Below, one piece after another: positions 1 through 8,371 of a stretch of 64,000 nucleotides of DNA. This stretch comes from Trinickia dinghuensis (GTDB lineage: Bacteria > Pseudomonadota > Gammaproteobacteria > Burkholderiales > Burkholderiaceae). The stretch covers positions 1-64,000 of the forward strand of contig NZ_QRGA01000008.1 in assembly GCF_003367175.1 (NCBI RefSeq). Reading direction: 5' to 3'. Position 1 is the first letter of the stretch. Every line of letters starts with the position of its first letter. The position numbers and the translations under genes were made by a program. The notes below the pieces were generated by a model. The model did no database searches, had not been told where the DNA came from, and was given only the letters and a program-made list of their open reading frames with translations.

Positions 1-235
1 CGTCCGCCCAATCCTTTTTCGACATGCCCGGTTGTATTTGCACATTCCCGGAACCCGTCGGCAATGCCGGGACCTTGAAACTCTTGGTGGGGTTTGAGTT
101 CTTGCCGTTATTGCTCGTGCTTTGCGCGTTGGCCGCGCTCGACGCGAAGCCGCTGGAAAGCGAAATCGTTAACAGCGCTGCGATTGCCAATGGGGCGAAT
201 TGGCGATGACGAGAGGTAATGTCGCGAACAGGCAT
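1..235 (-). CDS. Secreted hypothetical protein, 5' part only
   Basis: The gene runs off the left edge, so only the first 78 codons are seen. Reading begins MPVRDITSRHRQFAPLAI and continues into a hydrophobic stretch (AIAALLTISLSS) and an A-x-A-type cleavage region (SAANAQS), which together look like a Sec signal peptide. An AAGGAG ribosome-binding site lies 6 nt before the ATG at 235, which fixes the start. After the signal the chain is rich in Ser, Asn and Thr. I do not recognise the family. Confidence 0.6.
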   Translation of the reverse strand, partial: MPVRDITSRHRQFAPLAIAALLTISLSSGFASSAANAQSTSNNGKNSNPTKSFKVPALPTGSGNVQIQPGMSKKDWAD

Positions 236-571
236 AGCCGGCTCCTTGTGCTCATCCGCATGCGGTCTGAGCGGCGAACAGGGTTTTGGGGATGCAACGG
301 CCCGCCTGGATGTTCGGGGGGAACGTCCCGGGAGGCATTCTCACGTTTGATGGCACGGGGCGAATAGGACGAAGGGGGTCGTGCGCTATTCGCAATCCTG
401 CGTAATCAGCATGCACGGTTAAGCGAGTTCGCGGGCGATCAGATCGCACGAATATGTAGGGCGCCGCACACGGGTTTGGTGTGGTTGCTGATAGAGCAGT
501 TCATATGTTGATAATTTCTTATTCAGAATTGACCGGAGCTCCCCTCTGAAATGCACACCGATGCATCGAGC
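236..571. other. Intergenic region without a supported gene
   Basis: This stretch lies between the end of the minus-strand fluoride operon and the upstream side of the partial secreted gene, so it should hold the promoter of the latter. I see no convincing reading frame and no clear promoter match. Confidence 0.4.
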
Positions 572-596
572 CGAGAACGTCGTTCCGACGTTCTCG
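572..596 (-). terminator. Perfect hairpin at the end of the minus-strand operon
   Basis: An 11-bp perfect stem (CGAGAACGTCG at 572-582 with its complement at 586-596, 3-nt loop) starts 10 nt beyond the stop codon of the last operon gene. No T-run follows on either strand. It may be a terminator of weak intrinsic type or an mRNA 3'-end stabiliser. Confidence 0.5.
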
Positions 597-606
597 AAAG
601 GGCTCT

Positions 607-1329
607 TCAAATCAATCCATCGAGTAGACTTGCTTGTAGCTGTCCCCACCCGGCGCACCAGCCGATTGCAGCTATCAGGGCACCTCGGTCTTCGGGGGTA
701 TCGGTGTCGCGGCAGTCCCATCGAAACGCATTCTCGAAGTTCGCCAAATGTGCCCCGATTGCCTCAACGTAGGCATGCTGTGATTGGACTTCGCCCGCGT
801 GCGGCTGTCCCAGGGCATCGATCAGATGGGCACGGCACAGCACGGGGCCAGCATTTCCCGTGCATCGCCCGCAAACGAAGGGGAGCCAGCCGCTGCGGTT
901 CTCAACGGCAAAGCGCCTTGCGTTGCTTGAATCTCGCCCCTGTGCAAGCCGCTCGAGCGGAGCGCTTGCGGCAGAATGCTCATCGTACTGAAGATCGCAC
1001 ATGTGGCACGGTCCTGTCTCACGCAGCATAAAGCGGCAAGCATTCGCCGGCATGAGACTGTGGACCCCACGATCATCGAGCACTTTTGTGGCGCGCTGTA
1101 TCAGCGCGCGGTAAAGGATCGAGCAACCATGAATGAGGTGCGGCCGGAACGCCGCTTCGACGACGAAAAATGCCAGACTGTGACGAGCACAAAGCCCCCA
1201 ATGTGCGTTCAACCGCTGCCGAACGTCGGGGTCCATGATACTGCCCTGAATGAACCACCACAGGAAGTCGACTTCCCCATCTGAAAGCTCCGGCCCTCGT
1301 TTGCTGTCTGCTATTTCGCGGTTTTGCAT
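607..1329 (-). CDS. Cys/His-rich protein, last gene of fluoride operon
   Basis: 240 aa. It contains pairs of metal-binding-type residues: LCARH near residue 46, PCHMC near 106, CGRC near 152 and LCRAH near 163. The pattern of alternating CxxC and LCxxH motifs resembles DUF6062-type proteins, but this is pattern memory and not a search. The gene starts 12 nt after the HAD-fold gene and is transcribed in the same direction, so it should be the fourth gene of the operon that begins with a fluoride riboswitch near 5112. Function is unknown; zinc or iron binding is likely. No strong ribosome-binding site precedes the ATG, which suggests coupling to the gene before it. Confidence 0.75.
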   Translation of the reverse strand: MQNREIADSKRGPELSDGEVDFLWWFIQGSIMDPDVRQRLNAHWGLCARHSLAFFVVEAAFRPHLIHGCSILYRALIQRATKVLDDRGVHSLMPANACRFMLRETGPCHMCDLQYDEHSAASAPLERLAQGRDSSNARRFAVENRSGWLPFVCGRCTGNAGPVLCRAHLIDALGQPHAGEVQSQHAYVEAIGAHLANFENAFRWDCRDTDTPEDRGALIAAIGWCAGWGQLQASLLDGLI

Positions 1330-1341
1330 GACAGTCGCCGA

Positions 1342-1815
1342 TTAACCCCTCAGCGAAGCGACGAGCCGCTTCGGCTTCAAGAGCAGTCCGAGTGCGTCCA
1401 CCCCGTGATGGACTACGATGTCCGCGCTCTCAATCGCGTCGATAGCTGCACCTTCGGACCCGAGGATAGCGATTCCAAGGGCAGCCAGCTTGAGCATTGC
1501 TGCGTCGTTGCGGCCGTTGCCAATCACGACCACTCGATCCGCGCCAAGGATCTCAACGTACCGGCGCTTTGCCGCGCGTTGCTGCGCACCGTCGGGCAAA
1601 CATACAAGCTCAACCGGCCAACCGGCGAGATGGTCGTGAGCGTCACCGTAAGTATTGCCCGTGACGATATGGAGCCTGAGTTGCGGCGCGAGAGCGGAGA
1701 GCCGCTCCTTCACCCCGTCGAGCGGCTTTCCGTCAATGGCAAGGCTGCCGTTATAGTCCGCTACGAGATGGTCGAGCGTAAGGTCGCCGAACCCGGGAAT
1801 ATCGATTGTAATCAC
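1342..1815 (-). CDS. HAD-fold soluble P-type-ATPase-like protein
   Basis: 157 aa from a GTG at 1815. This start is preferred over an ATG at 1860 because GGAGG (1820-1824) sits 4 nt before it and because family members begin with an I-x-I-D-I-P-G stretch. The nucleophile motif is DYNGS near residue 20, a form seen in the soluble P-type-ATPase-like HAD group (COG4087), followed by a VTGNT motif II and GNGRNDAAM motif IV. Members are small phosphatase-like proteins of unknown substrate. It is the third gene of the fluoride-switch operon, between a MutS-like ATPase and a Cys/His-rich protein. A phosphatase role is inferred from the fold only. Confidence 0.8.
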   Translation of the reverse strand: MITIDIPGFGDLTLDHLVADYNGSLAIDGKPLDGVKERLSALAPQLRLHIVTGNTYGDAHDHLAGWPVELVCLPDGAQQRAAKRRYVEILGADRVVVIGNGRNDAAMLKLAALGIAILGSEGAAIDAIESADIVVHHGVDALGLLLKPKRLVASLRG

Positions 1816-1843
1816 GACACCTCCAAAGGAACAATCGGGCGCG

Positions 1844-3400
1844 TTATTCGACACTTGCACGCCCAGCTTCGAGGGCGGCCGATGTGCTCACGGCCGGTTC
1901 GACTTCGCGCTCTACGAATATCCGCCTATAGAGGTCTTCGCCGTAGCTAGTTTGCAGCGGCGCGGCCTCGATCAATTTAAACGTTCGTGTGCCGTCAGTG
2001 CGTCGGTCGGCCCGTAGAAAGAGAGCGGCCGGATCGCGTTGCCCGTGCAATTCATCCGCGAGCGCATAGAGGTGCGTCACAAGCACGATCTTCACGCGCT
2101 TTTGCAGCAACGCAGCAATGATTTGCAAAGCGATCTTGGCGCCTTCGCGCTCATTCGTCGCGGCAAACGACTCGTTTGAGAGAAAAAGAGCGTTCTCGCG
2201 CATGTGGTCGACGATCTCACTCATGCGCCCGAGTTCCTCGTCTAGCTTACCGCCCTGCATCGTCGAATCCTCTTCACGCTTGTAATGGGTGAATATCCCG
2301 TCGCAGACGTTCGCGGCAAATGACCTGGCTGCGACAAACATGCCCGCTTGCATCATGAGTTGGGCAAGGCCAACGCCGCGCAGGAACGTTGACTTGCCGC
2401 CCTCGTTCGCGCCAGTAACGACGACCAGCGCCTTTCCATCTGCCTTTGCGTCGTTACCGACCGGCGCAGTAGATAGATGCAATGCCAAGCTGACATCGCA
2501 AAGCTCCTCAGCCACATACGTTCTAGAATTTGCCGGGTGTGGCGCAGGAAAGCACACGAAAACGCCACGCCGCTCAAGCTCGTGACGCAGATTCAGGCAA
2601 CCAATATAGAACGCAGTTTCCTCGCGCAGCATCGAGAAGAAGCTCAGGATATGGTCGGCCGACTGTGAAAGCGCGTTAGCGACCAGGCGAACGCCGCGTG
2701 CCTCGAGCTCGGACAGTGCTCTTGCGCCAGCCTCGTCGCGATCGGCGATTCGAAACGTCAACGCCGGCGCACGCCTGGCGAACAGCCGCCTGAGTAGATT
2801 TGGGTCCGGCTCGTGAGGCTTGCGCAAGACGTGAAGGATTCCTTTGTTTCCGTGTCCCAGGTGCGCACTGATAAGCGTGCCGTTTCGAAGCTTGAGCTCT
2901 TTCAGGCAGTGCTCGATTTCCCTAAAATAGTCGTCCGACAGCTCGCGGCTGATCATCGCGAAGAATTGCTCGAAGCCATTGGAGCGGAAACTGCCTGTAT
3001 GGAAGTCGGCAACCTCACGCAACTTGTGAAGCACGACGAGGAAGGCCTGCACGAGATCACGCGCGCCATGCAGTACCATCCCCGGCGACGACGCAAAAAT
3101 GCTGTGAAATGTGTGCCGCTCTGTCTCGAGCGCTTCCACCGCAATCCCGTAGAGACTTCGTGCAACGTCTTCGTGTTCGATGCAGTCGGCTAGCACCTCT
3201 TGGCGGTGGCGAATTTCCCCGAGGTCGGTCAAACTCGCCGGGACGACTTGCTTCGCGATCTCGTACAGGTATGCATCCCCCTGCGACATGGCTCGGTAGA
3301 CGATCTCGAGGGAAAGATCCTGTGTCAGTGCGGTCTCATTCCAGAGCCGAGCGCGCCGCAGGTCAAAGTCGCGGCTGCAATGGAGCAGATGCGCCTTCAT
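1844..3400 (-). CDS. MutS-like ABC ATPase, second of a tandem pair
   Basis: 518 aa. The C-terminal half carries the MutS ATPase domain: Walker A TGANEGGKST near residue 331, and a Walker B-like LFLSNESFAATN segment. The N-terminal half is helical and corresponds to the MutS core/lever region, while the mismatch-recognition domain I of true MutS (with its F-x-E motif) is absent and the chain is much shorter than the roughly 850 aa of MutS. Its ATG overlaps the stop of the upstream MutS-like gene (ATGA), so the two are translationally coupled and may form a heterodimer. MutS-like genes are known neighbours of fluoride riboswitches; how they help against fluoride is not known. Confidence 0.85.
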   Translation of the reverse strand: MKAHLLHCSRDFDLRRARLWNETALTQDLSLEIVYRAMSQGDAYLYEIAKQVVPASLTDLGEIRHRQEVLADCIEHEDVARSLYGIAVEALETERHTFHSIFASSPGMVLHGARDLVQAFLVVLHKLREVADFHTGSFRSNGFEQFFAMISRELSDDYFREIEHCLKELKLRNGTLISAHLGHGNKGILHVLRKPHEPDPNLLRRLFARRAPALTFRIADRDEAGARALSELEARGVRLVANALSQSADHILSFFSMLREETAFYIGCLNLRHELERRGVFVCFPAPHPANSRTYVAEELCDVSLALHLSTAPVGNDAKADGKALVVVTGANEGGKSTFLRGVGLAQLMMQAGMFVAARSFAANVCDGIFTHYKREEDSTMQGGKLDEELGRMSEIVDHMRENALFLSNESFAATNEREGAKIALQIIAALLQKRVKIVLVTHLYALADELHGQRDPAALFLRADRRTDGTRTFKLIEAAPLQTSYGEDLYRRIFVEREVEPAVSTSAALEAGRASVE

Positions 3401-4932
3401 AGTCCGAGCCTCTCCTTGAGCCGGTCGTAGGTAAGACCGTAGTGCCGTGCGATCGACATCGCGTACGCCTCGGAACCCGCGTCACGTCGCCGAATTCGGT
3501 ACGTTCGGATTTCCGGTGCCGCGGGATCGATCTCGCTCACCATACTGACTGCTTCGCCGGACAGCCGCGCGAGTTCCTCTATAAATGTCACGCAAACGCA
3601 CAAGGCACCGAGCTCGATAATTTGGCCGATGATGCGTTTGCTGAGAAACAGGGCGTCTGCCAGCGTCGTCGAGCTGAAGATCTCGTTCATGATGATGACG
3701 CTGTCGGACGTCGCCTGCGTCAAAATTCCGTGCATGCGGTAAAGATCATCACGCAGTTTGCCCCGCATGTCCTTCGTGCTCTCTTCTCGCTCGAAGTGCG
3801 TAAAGAGTGCATTACACAGAAAGAGCCGAGCATTGTGCCCGGGTACGGGACAGCCAAGCCGAGTCAGGTAGTGAAGCTGACCGAACATCCGAGCGAAGGT
3901 CGTCTTGCCTCCGTTGTTTGGCCCAGACACGATCAGAAGGTGCTCGCCTTCGTTCAAGTGCAGCCCGTTGCAGACCACGCGCGCGTTATCCGTAGCCAGC
4001 TTGTGCGCTAGAACGAGATCGTAGGTCTCGTCGCAATGTGCGGCTTTGCTCGTGTCAGTAACCAGCGGATAGGAGAATTCGAGACCCTGCTCGCGGCACG
4101 GACCAACATAAGCGCCGTAGGCGAGATAGAACTGAATTTCGCGATCAAACGTTGCGATCGTTGCATCCAGATAGTCGGCATGCTGTTCGTGAAAAGCCGC
4201 GAGTTTTGAGAAGGGCTGCGGAGAGAGCCTGGCAACAAATTGGAGCACCTGCGCTTCCACGTGGTTCATTTGAGGTTGCTCACGAACTGCTTCACAGCGC
4301 TCCTTGGTAGCCCCCAGCTTGAATCTGTCGAAGATGCCGAGCACCTTGGCGCTGTAGTCGCTTTCGCTGTCGTACCGGCGCACTGTGACCGTGCTGCCTT
4401 TGACCAGCGTGCAATATTGGATTGAGGCGAGTTCGCGTTTGACGTCGTCCGCATCGCGCACAAGCGCCTGAAACGCTTCAGAGGCGAGATAACTCGTCAG
4501 ATGCTGGAGAAACTCGCGAAAGCCTTTTGATCGAGGCTCGCACGCATGCAACTCTCTGGCGAAGGTGCCTAGCGTCATGCTGTACGCGATTGTGGATTCG
4601 AGGAACCACCATTGCTTTTGCAGGCTGTAATAGAGCTTTTCACCCTCTGCCCGCAAAGCGCGCATCTTGCGCATTCCGTCGGTCAGTAACTTGACGGAAT
4701 CGTGCACAACCGGGTTCTCGAGATCACGCATGATCTCGTGGCGGTAGACGATGGCGCCTACGCGCGAAAGCGGCGTATAAAAGAACGACGCCAAGTCATA
4801 TTCCGCGTAGCCCCGCGTCGCCTCGGCCACCATCTGGTCTAGATTTAGGTCGCCGAAAAAGTCAGGCTCGCCAGCTTGGTTTCCACTCGGCCTATCTTCG
4901 GGGGTCTCGAACAGGATGCTGTGAAAGGTCAT
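3397..4932 (-). CDS. MutS-like ABC ATPase, first of a tandem pair
   Basis: 511 aa from the ATG at 4932, chosen because GAGGGAG stands just upstream; an in-frame extension to 5031 would run into the riboswitch leader. Walker A is SGPNNGGKTT near residue 336, and a Walker B/signature region (IIMNEIFSSTT) follows. Like its partner it has the MutS core and ATPase parts but no mismatch-recognition or connector domain. It is the first gene behind the minus-strand fluoride riboswitch. The last four bases overlap the start of the second MutS-like gene. Confidence 0.86.
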   Translation of the reverse strand: MTFHSILFETPEDRPSGNQAGEPDFFGDLNLDQMVAEATRGYAEYDLASFFYTPLSRVGAIVYRHEIMRDLENPVVHDSVKLLTDGMRKMRALRAEGEKLYYSLQKQWWFLESTIAYSMTLGTFARELHACEPRSKGFREFLQHLTSYLASEAFQALVRDADDVKRELASIQYCTLVKGSTVTVRRYDSESDYSAKVLGIFDRFKLGATKERCEAVREQPQMNHVEAQVLQFVARLSPQPFSKLAAFHEQHADYLDATIATFDREIQFYLAYGAYVGPCREQGLEFSYPLVTDTSKAAHCDETYDLVLAHKLATDNARVVCNGLHLNEGEHLLIVSGPNNGGKTTFARMFGQLHYLTRLGCPVPGHNARLFLCNALFTHFEREESTKDMRGKLRDDLYRMHGILTQATSDSVIIMNEIFSSTTLADALFLSKRIIGQIIELGALCVCVTFIEELARLSGEAVSMVSEIDPAAPEIRTYRIRRRDAGSEAYAMSIARHYGLTYDRLKERLGL

Positions 4933-5030
4933 GCGAACTCCCTCTTCACTTCGAGCTGTTAAGCGAAGTCGAGAAGGAGTGCACGTTTGACGATGGCGCC
5001 CGCTTACGAAGACGGCGGAACTAGCTGGCA

Positions 5031-5112
5031 TACGCCTACGGCGCCCGATCCCGGGCTCGCAGGCATCATTAGCCCCCTTGAGGGGCGGTTATGGGAGGAA
5101 TGCCATCTCCTG
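5031..5112 (-). promoter_or_regulatory. Fluoride riboswitch (crcB motif) for the MutS-like operon
   Basis: Read on the minus strand from 5112, the leader has GGAGATGGCATTCCTCC, then an ACCGCCC..GGGGC hairpin, then TAATGATGCCTGC. This is the conserved crcB-motif architecture known from the Pseudomonas syringae fluoride aptamer. Directly after the aptamer, CGCAGGC (5058-5064) can pair with GCCTACG (5034-5040) as an alternative helix, allowing one G-U pair. No T-run is present, so control may act on translation or through Rho. The first gene starts about 100 nt downstream at 4932. Confidence 0.92.
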
Positions 5113-5122
5113 TGTTCCGATC

Positions 5123-5151
5123 AGTTTATGCCACGGGCGCGGACCGTTCAA
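5123..5151 (-). promoter_or_regulatory. Sigma-70-type promoter for the MutS-like operon
   Basis: On the minus strand TTGAAC (5146-5151) and TAAACT (5123-5128) are separated by 17 nt. The predicted start of transcription lies a few bases before the fluoride aptamer, the same layout as the promoters of the other switches in this region. Confidence 0.6.
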
Positions 5152-5219
5152 CCACGATCACCGACCGTTTAGCCAGCAGGGCGCCGCTGGGATGCAGTGG
5201 CGCTGTCTGCAAGAGAATG

Positions 5220-5249
5220 TTGCGGCGCAGAAACGTTTTCGCGTAGAAT
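5220..5249 (+). promoter_or_regulatory. Sigma-70-type promoter for the CLC-F gene
   Basis: TTGCGG (5220-5225) and TAGAAT (5244-5249) with an 18-nt spacer. Transcription would begin at about 5256, right at the first base of the fluoride aptamer. Confidence 0.6.
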
Positions 5250-5256
5250 CCGCCGC

Positions 5257-5337
5257 TGGAGATGGCATTCCTCCCTATAACCGCTGGGCTTCCAGCTGAT
5301 GATGCCTACGAATTCCTGGGTGCAGGAGGTCGTAGGC
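5257..5337 (+). promoter_or_regulatory. Fluoride riboswitch (crcB motif) for the CLC-F operon
   Basis: The aptamer covers about 5257-5309: GGAGATGGCATTCCTCC, ACCGCTGG..CCAGC hairpin and TGATGATGCCTAC. Immediately after, GCCTACGA (5304-5311) has a perfect complement TCGTAGGC (5330-5337), an alternative helix that would consume the 3' end of the aptamer. The downstream gene is a fluoride antiporter, a classic target of this riboswitch class. Confidence 0.95.
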
Positions 5338-5394
5338 CGTCCGTAGAGCGGCGTTCTGCCGCCCAGGTTTGATGTTCTGTCAAATCTGAACAAT

Positions 5395-6687
5395 ATGAAG
5401 AAAATTAGCTCCCTCGAGCAAGTGGCAATGGTGTCGTACCTTTGCCGATGGCTCGTACTTTCGTGCGGCTTGGGCGCGCTTGCGGGTTCCGCGTCTGCCC
5501 TCTTTCTCGCCTCACTAGATCTAGCAACGGAAACTCGCTCTCACAATCCGTGGCTGCTCGCGCTACTTCCGATCGCGGGCTTCGCGACAGGCTGGGTGTA
5601 CCACCGTGTGGGCAAATCCGTAGAGGGCGGAAACAACCTGCTGATCGACGAAATCCATGATCCGCAGAAAATCGTGCCGAAGCGCATGGCACCGCTCGTC
5701 CTCGTGGCCACCGTCATTACGCATCTGTTCGGGGGCTCGGCGGGTCGAGAAGGTACGGCCGTACAAATGGGCGGCGCGATCGCCGATCGAATCACGCACG
5801 CGTGCGGGCTAGACCGCGAGGATCGGCGAATCTTGTTGATGGGCGGAATCGCCGCTGGTTTCTCGTCGGTATTCGGAACGCCACTCGCAGGCGCCGTCTT
5901 CGGACTTGAGGTGCTCGCGATCGGTCGCATTCGCTACGATGCCCTGCTGACCTGCGTCATGTCCGCAGTCGCAGCTGACCAAGTGTGTCGTCTCTGGGGC
6001 ATCCATCACACCGTTTATTTCGTTCCGTCAGTCCCCGCCGTCTCGATGACGGGGCTCGGCTCGGTGTTGCTTGCCGGAATCGCCTTCGGCGTCGTCGGCA
6101 TGCTGTTCGCCGACTCGACGCACGCGCTTGCGGCATTTCTGAAGCGGACGATCAGCTACGGACCGATGCGCGCTTTCACGGGGGGCGTCATTGTCGCTGT
6201 CGCGGCAACGGTGCTCAACGTGCCCCAGTACCTGGGACTAGGCATCCCAACGATCGAAGCAGCCTTTCACGACCCACTTCCGGTCTACGACTTCCTCGGT
6301 AAGTTCGGCTTCACCGCGGTCACGCTGGCCTCGGGATTCAAGGGTGGAGAGGTAACGCCATTGTTTTATATCGGGGCGACACTCGGTAACGCACTCGGCC
6401 ACGTGCTTGCACTTCCCATTCCCGTGCTTGCAGGGCTGGGCTTCGTTGCGGTATTTGCCGGCGCGGCGAATACGCCGATCGCTTCAACGATCATGGCGAT
6501 CGAACTTTTCGGTGCGGACATCGGCGTCTATGCCGCGATTGCCTGCGTGGTCGCCTATCTCTTCTCGGGGCATACGGGCATCTATCGCGCACAGCGTGTC
6601 GGACATGCGAAACACCCCTTGCTACCCAACGGCATGCGTCTTTCCGACTTAGCGGCCTTGCGGCGCCGTCTGCCGGAACGCACTTAG
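5395..6687 (+). CDS. clcF: CLC-F type fluoride/proton antiporter
   Basis: 430 aa, polytopic inner-membrane CLC protein. The fluoride-specific CLC clade is indicated by GGNNLLIDE (about residues 78-86) in place of the usual GSGIP selectivity motif, by GREGTAVQMGG (about 118) and by GGEVTPLFYIGA further on. There is no C-terminal CBS domain, as expected for CLC-F. It exports F- in exchange for H+. The gene follows a fluoride riboswitch and is itself followed by a DUF190-like gene after 45 nt. The ATG at 5395 has no strong ribosome-binding site; a second ATG at 5428 is possible. Older annotations call this family EriC-F or 'chloride channel'. Confidence 0.93.
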   Translation: MKKISSLEQVAMVSYLCRWLVLSCGLGALAGSASALFLASLDLATETRSHNPWLLALLPIAGFATGWVYHRVGKSVEGGNNLLIDEIHDPQKIVPKRMAPLVLVATVITHLFGGSAGREGTAVQMGGAIADRITHACGLDREDRRILLMGGIAAGFSSVFGTPLAGAVFGLEVLAIGRIRYDALLTCVMSAVAADQVCRLWGIHHTVYFVPSVPAVSMTGLGSVLLAGIAFGVVGMLFADSTHALAAFLKRTISYGPMRAFTGGVIVAVAATVLNVPQYLGLGIPTIEAAFHDPLPVYDFLGKFGFTAVTLASGFKGGEVTPLFYIGATLGNALGHVLALPIPVLAGLGFVAVFAGAANTPIASTIMAIELFGADIGVYAAIACVVAYLFSGHTGIYRAQRVGHAKHPLLPNGMRLSDLAALRRRLPERT

Positions 6688-6732
6688 CCATTTTCGATGT
6701 GATTCGTAACACCGATTTCTGAACAATTCAAA

Positions 6733-7074
6733 ATGACCAAACTTACAGCACTTCGTCTCTATTTCCATCAGTCCGCCAAGGCGCGTCCGACTCGCCTTTG
6801 GCATCGGATCGCGCGGCAGAGTCTTGCACACCACCTATTGGGCCACGCGAAGCGAGCCGGCATTGAGCAGGCGGTGCTTCATCGAGTGCATGCCGGGTAC
6901 CTTGCCGGCGATCGACTGCATCACGAACACGTGGAGAATGGCCATCACCGCTTCCCACACTGCATCGAACTCATCGACCTTGAGAACAAGCTACAGGATT
7001 TCTGGCAGGCACATCGTAACGATCTGCACGACGTGAGAGCGATCTTTTTGCCGTGCGAACTTGCACGAGACTAG
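6733..7074 (+). CDS. DUF190-like (PII-like) small protein
   Basis: 113 aa. The pattern LRLYF near the start, then AxxxGIEQAVLHRVHAGY in the middle and a C-terminal VRAIFLP strand matches the ferredoxin-like PII-type fold of DUF190 proteins, though it is more divergent than the two other copies in this window. DUF190 genes commonly neighbour crcB/fluoride genes. It lies 45 nt after the fluoride antiporter on the same strand and should be co-transcribed under the same riboswitch. A ligand-sensing or antiporter-regulating role is inferred only from the PII-like fold. Confidence 0.72.
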   Translation: MTKLTALRLYFHQSAKARPTRLWHRIARQSLAHHLLGHAKRAGIEQAVLHRVHAGYLAGDRLHHEHVENGHHRFPHCIELIDLENKLQDFWQAHRNDLHDVRAIFLPCELARD

Positions 7075-7188
7075 CACCAAACTCCCCTCCAGCTGTTGCC
7101 GGTCGCTGCCTTCGCGCCCGGCTACAGCCGGCGACCCGATGGCCCGTACCGGGGAACAAACAGTGCAGGAATACCGTTCAGGCCGTGT

Positions 7189-7280
7189 TAGACTTTATTC
7201 AGGAGATGGCATTCCTCCTTTCAACCGCCGGCCACGCCGGCTGATGATGCCTACGAGTTCCCGGTCGGGAGGTCGTAGGC
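7189..7280 (+). promoter_or_regulatory. Promoter -10 and fluoride riboswitch for ppa-eno operon
   Basis: A TAGACT -10 element (7189-7194) stands 7 nt before the aptamer; its -35 is weak. The aptamer (7201-7254) reads GGAGATGGCATTCCTCC, CCGCCGGC..GCCGG hairpin and TGATGATGCCTAC. GCCTACGA (7249-7256) pairs perfectly with TCGTAGGC (7273-7280), the same alternative helix as in the antiporter leader. The first gene starts at 7442. Confidence 0.93.
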
Positions 7281-7441
7281 TGTCTAAGCGCCCTGCTGCC
7301 CGGATTTGACATTGTTCGAATCGGGTTTCTGCAACTTCACTTTCAGAAGCTCACCAAGCTCGCACATGCGGCGCGGCGGTCGCTCGTCACTGCACGGCCC
7401 GCATACCCGAGCTTCATTCTCAACCGCGTACGGAGTGCCGA
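7281..7441 (+). other. Leader between riboswitch and first gene
   Basis: About 160 nt of untranslated leader follow the alternative helix. I see no open frame with a ribosome-binding site and no second RNA motif in it. Confidence 0.4.
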
Positions 7442-7774
7442 ATGAAAGGAAGTCAACTGACCGTATACGCAGCGAACCAGAGTCACCGTAAAGCGCACAT
7501 GACTGTCGTCGAATGGATTCTCGATGAAGCAAGACAGGCCGGAATTCAAGGAGCGACTGTGATGGAGGCTACACAAGGCATCGACTCGCACGGCCGGTAT
7601 CATGCAGCGCGCTTCTTCGATCTCGTCGACCAGCCGGTGGCAGTGACCGTCGCCACCGAGGACGAAAAGGCGGACGCGCTCCTCGCAAGGCTTCGCGCGG
7701 GCGGCGTGCGGCTCTTCTACACACGCTGTCCCATTGAGTACGAAACGATCGGAAGCACTGAGGACATGCCATGA
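7442..7774 (+). CDS. DUF190 PII-like protein
   Basis: 110 aa. It has the DUF190 layout: KGSQLTVYAANQSHRK start, then WILDEARQAGIQGATVMEATQGI, a histidine-containing HAARFFDLVDQP segment and LFYTRCPIEYETIG at the end. The family has a PII/ferredoxin-like fold and is often encoded with fluoride genes; its molecular role is not established. It is the first gene behind its riboswitch, and its stop overlaps the ATG of the pyrophosphatase gene (ATGA). Confidence 0.9.
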   Translation: MKGSQLTVYAANQSHRKAHMTVVEWILDEARQAGIQGATVMEATQGIDSHGRYHAARFFDLVDQPVAVTVATEDEKADALLARLRAGGVRLFYTRCPIEYETIGSTEDMP

Positions 7775-8304
7775 ATTTCCTTGAGATTCCGGCCGGCGAC
7801 GATCCTCCGCACGAGGTCAACGCAATCGTCGAAATTCCGGCGCAAAGCGAACCCGTGAAATACGAGGCCGACAAGAAGCTGGGGCTGCTGCGTGTCGATC
7901 GCATCATGAGCGCCGGGATGCGCTATCCACAGAACTACGGATTCATCCCTCGCACGCTCGCGCGCGACGGCGATCCACTCGACATTATCGTGCTCGCGCC
8001 ATTCGCGCTCGAACGCCTGTCGTTGATTGCCTGCCGACCAGTGGGTCTACTCGACATGACCGACCAAGCGGGTCCCGACGAAAAAGTGATCGCGGTCCCG
8101 ATCGATTCCGTCTGCCCGGCGACAAAGTCCATTCGGCGATTGGCCGACGTCGGCGACTATGTGCTCGACCAGCTTAGATTCTTTTTTGAACACTATAAGG
8201 TCCTCGAGCCAGGCAAGTGGGTGAAGTTCGAAGGCTGGGGGGACGTCGAAGAGGCGAGTAGCGCGATCCTCACGGCCATGAGGGCATTCTGTACCCACGA
8301 GTGA
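7771..8304 (+). CDS. ppa: Inorganic pyrophosphatase, family I
   Basis: 177 aa, usual length for bacterial family I enzymes. The signature DGDPLDIIV (metal-binding aspartates) lies near residues 66-74, preceded by [15 protein letters not shown] and [11 protein letters not shown]. It hydrolyses PPi to 2 Pi in the cytoplasm with Mg2+. Fluoride is a classic inhibitor of such enzymes, so a copy induced by fluoride could compensate for the inhibited housekeeping enzyme. Its start overlaps the preceding DUF190 stop, and enolase follows after about 67 nt. Confidence 0.94.
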   Translation: MNFLEIPAGDDPPHEVNAIVEIPAQSEPVKYEADKKLGLLRVDRIMSAGMRYPQNYGFIPRTLARDGDPLDIIVLAPFALERLSLIACRPVGLLDMTDQAGPDEKVIAVPIDSVCPATKSIRRLADVGDYVLDQLRFFFEHYKVLEPGKWVKFEGWGDVEEASSAILTAMRAFCTHE

Positions 8305-8371
8305 CAACGGACGATGGCAACAGCGCCTGTCGCGTAACCGATCATCCGGCCCCGTGCAAAGGAGCATGACG

